From NCBI GenBank assembly GCA_022564385.1, contig JADFLN010000007.1, forward strand, positions 1-27,757: a DNA stretch of 27,757 nucleotides. The letters run 5' to 3'. A program made the position numbers and the translations under genes. Below, in pieces: positions 23,070-27,757 of this stretch (position 1 is its first letter; each line of letters starts with the position of its first letter). Under the pieces are notes generated by a model that saw nothing but the letters and a program-made list of their open reading frames with translations, did no database searches and had not been told where the DNA came from. The stretch comes from Nitrososphaerota archaeon. GTDB taxonomy: Archaea > Thermoproteota > Nitrososphaeria > Nitrososphaerales > Nitrosopumilaceae.

Positions 23070-23516
23070 ATGAATAATTTACCTATTATTGCATTAATAG
23101 GAATTGCAATATTGGTTACGTCTACTATTGGATTTGGAGCAACTATTTCTACACCTACTGAATTAAATCGAATTGGAGGTAGTGATAATATTGTAGTAGC
23201 TGCAGCAAGAGGAAATGTTACTGCATTAGTGTGGACTGAAGAAGTTGCAGCAGATGGTGTGATTGAAGTAGATCAGATTACATTCACTGTTGGTAATGAA
23301 GATACTGGTGATTCACATACATTTGAAATATGTGCAGTAATTGAATACAGCGGAGCAAGCTATTCTCCAGCAGCTGATGCTGCACCAGAATGTAAATCCA
23401 CAAGTTCTATAGCAGCATGGGGAGAAGAAACTGATGTGACTATAGATTTTGCACTTGCAGTAGATGTCAACGAAATAGTTGACATTAGTTTCAGTATTGA
23501 AGAAACAGGGTCATAA
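23070..23516 (+). CDS. Secreted beta-rich surface protein 1 (TasA/camelysin-like candidate)
   Basis: A 148-residue protein. Hydrophobic residues 4-22 (LPIIALIGIAILVTSTIGF) are followed by TPTELNRIGG, then an acidic beta-rich domain (VIEVDQITFTVGNED). Cys88 (FEICAVIE) and Cys108 (APEC) are 20 residues apart, as in protein 2 of this locus, so a disulfide is plausible. The general layout (short hydrophobic leader, Ig-like acidic domain, signal peptidase gene directly downstream) is that of SipW-dependent fibre proteins (TasA) and archaeal bundling pilins. That assignment is inference. The signal peptidase gene follows 54 nt later in the same direction. Confidence 0.8.
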   Translation: MNNLPIIALIGIAILVTSTIGFGATISTPTELNRIGGSDNIVVAAARGNVTALVWTEEVAADGVIEVDQITFTVGNEDTGDSHTFEICAVIEYSGASYSPAADAAPECKSTSSIAAWGEETDVTIDFALAVDVNEIVDISFSIEETGS

Positions 23517-23570
23517 AGTAATTAGTGATGTAATCACTTTCTAATCTTCTAAAATATCTGTGACAAGGAA

Positions 23571-24401
23571 TTGGAATTGAGACAAAAAAAAATAAAACTT
23601 TTTACTTTACTTTTAATTTTACCACTTTTGGTATATTTCTGGCCAATTCAGCTTAATGGAAATACAGGTTATATCATGCTAGTTGGAGACAGTATGAAGG
23701 GGAGCATTGATAGTGGAACATTTGTAGTAACAAAATCTGAACAAGAATACTATCTTGGAGATATCATAGCATTTGTTAACGAAGATAATAGAAGTGTGGT
23801 ACATAGAATTGTTGATAAGACTGGTGATGGGTTTATAACAAAAGGAGATAACAATCGAAAAAATGATCCATTAGTTGTACCTTTAGATGACATAATCGGG
23901 AGAGCATTATTTGTGATTCCATATGTTGGATTTACTTCTTTATTTTTACAGTCTCCTATAGGGATGTCTATTTTTGGAATATGGGCTTTGGCAATGTTTG
24001 CTAAAAGTAGATCTAAAAAAGGTAAAAATAAGGAACAAGATGGGTTTGTTATTTTTAAACTTGCATTCATTGCTGTTTTGGTAAATTATGTAATAACTCA
24101 AAGTGTATTGGAAATGAACATAAGATTATCTAAAATGCTGAGCATACCTTTTTCAAATTATTTTGAGCCATCTATTGCAAATACAATATCATTTAGCATG
24201 TTAATAATGGCAATTCTAGTTTTGTATCTTTTTGTACATGGAATTAAAGATAAAAAAACTGATGAAGCAAAACTTTTGAGGCTAATATTTTTCTTAGGTG
24301 CGATCATGATTCTTGTACTTCAGTTAATTAGTATACTTGGTATTGTTCCAGTATTGGTGAGTATGATCAATGTAGAAGAACTAGTATCGTCATTCTTCTA
24401 G
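23571..24401 (+). CDS. Archaeal type I signal peptidase (S26B, SipW-like)
   Basis: A 276-residue membrane protein that should cut signal peptides outside the membrane. Residues 8-25 are the first membrane segment. The catalytic serine is Ser41 (LVGDSMKGSI). The general base is His78 (VVHRIV) in place of the bacterial lysine, the hallmark of archaeal and ER enzymes and of SipW. Asp93 in KGDNN is the conserved acidic residue. About four more hydrophobic segments follow, at 130-145, 155-170, 200-222 and 240-275, which is a longer membrane tail than a minimal archaeal peptidase. The start is TTG at 23571 behind AAGGAA. Lying between two secreted-protein genes suggests it is their dedicated processing enzyme. 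Confidence 0.88.
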   Translation: MELRQKKIKLFTLLLILPLLVYFWPIQLNGNTGYIMLVGDSMKGSIDSGTFVVTKSEQEYYLGDIIAFVNEDNRSVVHRIVDKTGDGFITKGDNNRKNDPLVVPLDDIIGRALFVIPYVGFTSLFLQSPIGMSIFGIWALAMFAKSRSKKGKNKEQDGFVIFKLAFIAVLVNYVITQSVLEMNIRLSKMLSIPFSNYFEPSIANTISFSMLIMAILVLYLFVHGIKDKKTDEAKLLRLIFFLGAIMILVLQLISILGIVPVLVSMINVEELVSSFF

Positions 24402-24592
24402 ATTAGAACTTTTATGAGATTCGCCTAAAAAATACCATTTTGGAAGTATCAAATTAGTGTATTTTCCAGCCCTGATAATACCAATTATTTATTAGAATAA
24501 ACGAAGAACATTGGATCATTTCCACCCCAAAAAATTATTTAGAGGAAATTTTTGTTATTTGGGTATCTGTGGTATTCGGGAAAACTGAAGAA

Positions 24593-25036
24593 ATGGATTT
24601 TCAAAACCTCTCTACTCTTAGTTTCATTTTAGTTCTAGTAATTGCAACCAGTACAATAGCCCTAGCTGATGACTCTTTTCTTGTTGAATCATTCTCAAAT
24701 TCTGAATTAACGGAGAATAATCCCCTGTTTTCTGTTCAAGGCCATATTGAGGATATTTCATGGGTAAAAAACGTGTCAACTGATGGAGTAATTGAAATTA
24801 CTGGTATCACTTTTTCAATAGTAAATGATGATCAGTTCCCTCACTTGTTTGAAATATGTGCTGTTATTGAGGGCCCATCTGGAAACTTTACCCCCTCTCC
24901 AGATAGTGATCCTTCATGTACTTTATCAGAAGCGATAGGCGGCAATGGAATGATTAGAAATCAAACTATCAATTTTTCAAATGGAATAAAAGTTAGCGAC
25001 ATTAAAGACCTCTCTATACTAATTCAAGAATTATAA
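24593..25036 (+). CDS. Secreted beta-rich surface protein 2
   Basis: The ATG at 24593 gives 147 residues with a signal peptide (FILVLVIATSTIALA) and an Ig-like domain clearly related to protein 1: DGVIEITGITFSI matches DGVIEVDQITFTV, FEICAVIE is identical, and a second cysteine comes 20 residues later (DPSC against APEC). It lacks the TPxxLNxIG block that follows the leader in the other three proteins and has an ordinary AxA-like cleavage site instead. A GTG at 24569 would add eight residues. It is third in the plus-strand set after the signal peptidase and converges on the minus-strand set. Confidence 0.77.
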   Translation: MDFQNLSTLSFILVLVIATSTIALADDSFLVESFSNSELTENNPLFSVQGHIEDISWVKNVSTDGVIEITGITFSIVNDDQFPHLFEICAVIEGPSGNFTPSPDSDPSCTLSEAIGGNGMIRNQTINFSNGIKVSDIKDLSILIQEL

Positions 25037-25103
25037 TTACTGCAAAATCAAATCACATATTTGATTTAGTTTAAATTTTTTACACAGTATTAGAAATAAT
25101 ATG

Positions 25104-25520
25104 CTAAACAATTTCTTGTATTGAAATATCCGCATAATCAATGCTTGATGAACTTAGTGGAATTGAAAAATTTATCACAGCAGATCCTGTGTTGCTAGCA
25201 GAAATGGTTGATGTATTAGTACAATCAGAACTTGATCCTACTGTGTCACTAATTGAAACTCCTGCTTTTGCAATAACACAAATTTTATACGTATGAGAAA
25301 CACTATCTATGTTTTTAACAGTAATAGTTACAGAAGTAATTGTACTTGCAGATTCAGTCAATACTATATTTGTTATATTAACATCAGGCATGGGTACCGA
25401 CACATTATCATTACTGCCAATTTTATTTAATACCGGAGTACTGTTTAAATTTGAACCAAAACCTATTGTGGATACAATAAAAATCATAATCCCTATTACA
25501 AAAATTATTTTTACGCTCAA
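25104..25520 (-). CDS. Secreted beta-rich surface protein 3
   Basis: A 138-residue protein. Residues 4-22 are hydrophobic and end STIGFG, exactly as in protein 1, followed by STPVLNKIGSNDN (protein 1: STPTELNRIGGSDN). A Ser/Thr-rich beta domain follows with Cys81 (YKICVIA) and Cys100, 19 apart. The start is TTG 25520, fixed by a GGAGA site 5 nt upstream that sits right after the stop of protein 4. It is the last gene of the minus-strand set: coiled-coil protein, protein 4, protein 3. Confidence 0.78.
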   Translation of the reverse strand: MSVKIIFVIGIMIFIVSTIGFGSNLNSTPVLNKIGSNDNVSVPMPDVNITNIVLTESASTITSVTITVKNIDSVSHTYKICVIAKAGVSISDTVGSSSDCTNTSTISASNTGSAVINFSIPLSSSSIDYADISIQEIV

Positions 25521-25525
25521 CTAAA

Positions 25526-25530
25526 TCTCC
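25526..25530 (-). promoter_or_regulatory. Ribosome binding site fixing the TTG start of surface protein 3
   Basis: Minus-strand GGAGA lies 5 nt before the TTG at 25520 and directly after the upstream stop codon, showing re-initiation within an operon. Confidence 0.6.
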
Positions 25531-25531
25531 A

Positions 25532-25918
25532 TCATGTTACAGTGATGCTTGCAGTAATCAATGTACTTCGTTCACCTGACGTAATTGGGTTTCCTAGTGT
25601 GATTGTTACAGATGTTGATGAGGGATTAACCACTTTTGAGCCGCTTCCAATTTCAATATCATTGTTATCTTTTAATGAAATATTTACTGTGGCATCTTCT
25701 GCAATAGCATTCTTAAATGTGAGGCTAATGGATGAGATATTATCAGAAGTTCCTAGATTTAATCCCATTAATGTTTTAGTAGAAAAATCAGATATTTTGA
25801 ATGTTCCAATTTTGTTTACTTCTGAAGGTGTGTCTAATGAATTTCCAAAACTTTGTGTTGAAAATATAACTATTCCAAAAATTAAAAATATTAAAAATCC
25901 AAATACTGTAAATCTTAT
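25532..25918 (-). CDS. Secreted beta-rich surface protein 4, start codon missing or frameshifted
   Basis: The clear coding frame runs from about 25918 to the TGA at 25532: a hydrophobic leader (TVFGFLIFLIFGIVIF), then TPSEVNKIG as in proteins 1 and 3, and a beta-rich domain without cysteine (DNISSISLTFKNAIAED, KVVNPSSTSVTITL). No ATG, GTG or TTG precedes the leader in this frame; the first codon after the in-frame stop region that could serve is ATA at 25918. An ATG at 25923 is one base out of phase: with one more A in the following A-run it would read MKIRF and join the leader. So this is a one-base deletion, a sequencing error or a rare ATA start. The 3' end of the coiled-coil gene overlaps it. 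Confidence 0.6.
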   Translation of the reverse strand: MRFTVFGFLIFLIFGIVIFSTQSFGNSLDTPSEVNKIGTFKISDFSTKTLMGLNLGTSDNISSISLTFKNAIAEDATVNISLKDNNDIEIGSGSKVVNPSSTSVTITLGNPITSGERSTLITASITVT

Positions 25919-27757
25919 TTCATATCACCCAAATAATCATTTAGTTTTTTTTTGTCAGGTGTTTCTTTTATTGCAAGTTCATACTCTAGAACATTTGCCC
26001 ATTGTCTAAATTTTTCATAGGAATTGTGCTCAGAGTCCAAAATTGAATAAGAGTAATCCCACTTTTTCTTCACTCCACCTGTATTTTTGGTTGCAACATT
26101 TTTTCCAAATTCCCTTACTCTTTGTTCCAAATTTTTCTTTTCAATTTTAATTTCAACCTCCAATTTTTCTAATTGAACAGTAGATATTCTCTTCTCAATT
26201 TCAATTCTAGATATTCTCTTTTCTAGTATCTCTGTTTTTATAGCCAAATTTTTCTTTTCAAGTTCAATTATTGACTCCTTTCTCTCAATCTCTGATGTGG
26301 CCACCTTTCTTGCAAGTTCAATCTCTGAAATGATGTTTTTCAAGTATTTTGAATTTGGAGTATTTTTATCGTTTAGTTTAGTATTTTTTTGTATTTTAAC
26401 TTCCGTTGGTGTAATATCTTTCTCAATTTCAACTGCTGCTATGCTTTTTTCCAATTCTTTTTTCCTTTGAAAAATATCTTCTTTTTCAAGTTCAATCACA
26501 AGTTCCTTTCTCTCAAGTTCAGAAGCAATTCTCTTTTTTTCCATATCAATTGCAGCCATGTTCATCTCTAGCGTAAATTTACCAATTCTTTTTTCTAGTT
26601 CCCATGCGTTTTTGTTAATATTTTTCTTTTCAAGCTCAATCAATGATTCACTTTTTTCAAGTTCAGCAGAAAGTTTTTTCTTTTCAAGTTTAATTTCTGA
26701 CAATTTCTTTTCAATCTCATCTGTTTTTATAGCCAAATTTTTCTTTTCAATTTTTACTTTAGTTAGTATTTTTTCTATTTGCTCTGTTTTTTGCTCTACA
26801 TTCATTTTTGAAAATTTGATTTCAAGTTCCTTTTTCTCAACTTCATCAGTAATCCTCTTCTTTTCTAATTGAGTATCTATGATACTTTTTTCTAATGTTT
26901 TTCTTTCTTTTATTTTTTTTTCTCTCTCAATTTCCACTCCTGCAATACTTTTTTCTAGTTGCTCTGTTTTTTGAGAAAAGTTATTTTTTTGAACTTCTAC
27001 TTTGCTAGATATTTTTTCAAATTTAATTTCTAATTCTTTTTTTACTATCTCAACTTCATGCATTTTTCTTTCAAATCCAACTACCATTTCCCTCTTTTGA
27101 TATTCTACTCTTTCAATATTTTTTTCTAATGATTTTTTTTCTTTTAGTACATACTCTCTCTCAATTTCCACTCCTGCAATACTCTTTTCCAATTGCTCTG
27201 TCTTCTGAAATAGTTGTTTTTTAGCCATTTCAACTGCAATTATGTTTTTTTCTAAATCCACTTCTCTTTGTATTGTTCCTTTCTTTTGTAGTTCTACTGC
27301 CTTGAAATTTTTATTGATCTCAATACCATTTTTTTTCTTTTGATTTTCTACTTCTATTATCTTCTTTTCTATTTGCTCTGTTTTTTGCTCTAAATTCATT
27401 TTTGAAAATTTGATTTCAATTTCCTTTCTCTCAACTTCATCAGAAATTATCTTCTTTTCTAATTCAATATCCCCAATACTTTTTTCTAGTATCTTTTTTT
27501 CCTCTGAAATATTCTTCTTCTCAATTTCCACTCCTGCAATACTCTTTTCCAATCGTTCTGTCTTCTGAGTTAGTGAATTCTTCTCAAATTCTATTCCTGT
27601 TATATTTTTCTGCAGTTCTGCTTCAACTAGTTTCTTCTCAATTTCTGCTTTAGATATCCTATTTTCTAATTCACTTGTTCTTTGTGATGTAGCTTGTCTC
27701 TCAAATTCAAATGTTGCTTCTTTTCTCTCAAGTTCAGCAGCAATTCTCTTCTTTTCT
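25915..27757 (-). CDS. Very long coiled-coil repeat protein (5' end outside window)
   Basis: The minus-strand frame is open from the right edge to the TAA at 25915, giving at least 613 residues; a TTG at 27552 lies inside the repeats and is not the start. Nearly all of it is one Lys/Glu/Ile-rich coiled coil made of units of about 18-21 residues of the form (L/I)EK(S/N)IxxVEIEKKxxxxKxE, for example LEKSIAGVEIE three times. The last 65 residues differ (KKWDYSYSILDSEHNSYEKF, then LEYELAIKETPDKKKL) and may be a globular anchor. No signal peptide is visible in this part. It heads the minus-strand operon with surface proteins 4 and 3, so a scaffold or filament role in the same surface system is likely but unproven. 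Confidence 0.82.
   Translation of the reverse strand, partial: EKKRIAAELERKEATFEFERQATSQRTSELENRISKAEIEKKLVEAELQKNITGIEFEKNSLTQKTERLEKSIAGVEIEKKNISEEKKILEKSIGDIELEKKIISDEVERKEIEIKFSKMNLEQKTEQIEKKIIEVENQKKKNGIEINKNFKAVELQKKGTIQREVDLEKNIIAVEMAKKQLFQKTEQLEKSIAGVEIEREYVLKEKKSLEKNIERVEYQKREMVVGFERKMHEVEIVKKELEIKFEKISSKVEVQKNNFSQKTEQLEKSIAGVEIEREKKIKERKTLEKSIIDTQLEKKRITDEVEKKELEIKFSKMNVEQKTEQIEKILTKVKIEKKNLAIKTDEIEKKLSEIKLEKKKLSAELEKSESLIELEKKNINKNAWELEKRIGKFTLEMNMAAIDMEKKRIASELERKELVIELEKEDIFQRKKELEKSIAAVEIEKDITPTEVKIQKNTKLNDKNTPNSKYLKNIISEIELARKVATSEIERKESIIELEKKNLAIKTEILEKRISRIEIEKRISTVQLEKLEVEIKIEKKNLEQRVREFGKNVATKNTGGVKKKWDYSYSILDSEHNSYEKFRQWANVLEYELAIKETPDKKKLNDYLGDMK
26745..26975 (-). repeat. 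Copy A of an in-frame duplication in the coiled-coil gene
   Basis: About 230 nt here align with 27339-27569 at a constant offset of 594 nt (198 codons), with near-identical stretches such as the block encoding EIKFSKMN(L/V)EQKTEQIEK. The constant, in-frame offset shows duplication of a 198-residue unit rather than chance similarity between heptads. Confidence 0.75.
27339..27569 (-). repeat. Copy B of an in-frame duplication in the coiled-coil gene
   Basis: Partner of the block at 26745-26975. Both encode QKTExLEKSIAGVEIE at one end and QKTEQIEK at the other. A third, shorter match to the LEKSIAGVEIE part lies at about 27165-27215. Confidence 0.75.

Noticed and set aside
25542..26009. Plus-strand 155-residue frame
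   Set aside because: It overlaps surface protein 4 and the coiled-coil end on the minus strand, both of which show leader and family motifs.
26389..26872. Plus-strand frames rich in Phe and Ser
   Set aside because: They are the complement of Lys/Glu-rich coiled-coil codons; the minus-strand frame is continuous and repeated in phase.

Overview
The window reads as a piece of an AT-rich archaeal chromosome, most likely an ammonia-oxidising Nitrososphaerota (Thaumarchaeota) of the Nitrosopumilus/Nitrosarchaeum type. The pointers are archaeal chemotaxis phosphatases (CheC, CheD), a His-type archaeal signal peptidase, a prepilin/preflagellin peptidase, single C2H2-type zinc fingers, many GTG/TTG starts, and a C-terminal domain (IPDWVKNIFGWYA...) typical of proteins in this phylum. 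No tRNA, rRNA, CRISPR array or insertion sequence was seen. All calls come from reading motifs in the translated sequence; no database search was run.

Layout. 1-870: tail of an unidentified gene and an FNR-like flavoprotein. 943-7986: a chemotaxis cluster, cheW, a small unknown gene, cheB, cheA, cheC, cheD, cheR, then cheY and a second cheC. It has no receptor (MCP), cheF or archaellum gene. 8080-11889: a secreted seven-repeat YVTN beta-propeller, a membrane protein, a stand-alone receiver, and a pseudo-receiver fused to a winged helix and zinc ribbons. 11890-14725: a decayed stretch with two 5'-truncated gene remnants meeting head to head, in-frame stops, a repeated gene start, and small membrane-anchored proteins. 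14726-17190: a membrane histidine kinase divergent from two receiver genes across a perfect palindrome. 17406-20681: a conserved-looking hypothetical, a type II NADH dehydrogenase with an N-terminal C2H2 finger, small secreted and membrane proteins, and a 44-residue zinc-finger protein. 20974-22756: a soluble histidine kinase and a prepilin peptidase. 23070-27757: a surface-protein locus with four small secreted beta-rich proteins, a dedicated-looking signal peptidase and a very long coiled-coil protein that runs off the window.

How they work together. The chemotaxis set would form an array (CheA-CheW) signalling to CheY, with adaptation by CheR, CheB and CheD and CheY-P removal by two CheC proteins. 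Several parts are unusual: CheA has no P2 domain, the CheB receiver lacks two conserved residues, and the first CheC carries three copies of an EIDxLL motif that resembles the CheY-binding peptide of bacterial FliM/FliY. The right end looks like a TasA/camelysin- or AbpA-like fibre system with its own processing peptidase; that is inference from gene order and shared motifs. A GAACAAAC/AAACAAAC element lies 33-36 nt before the start codon of five dispersed genes and may be a shared promoter element.
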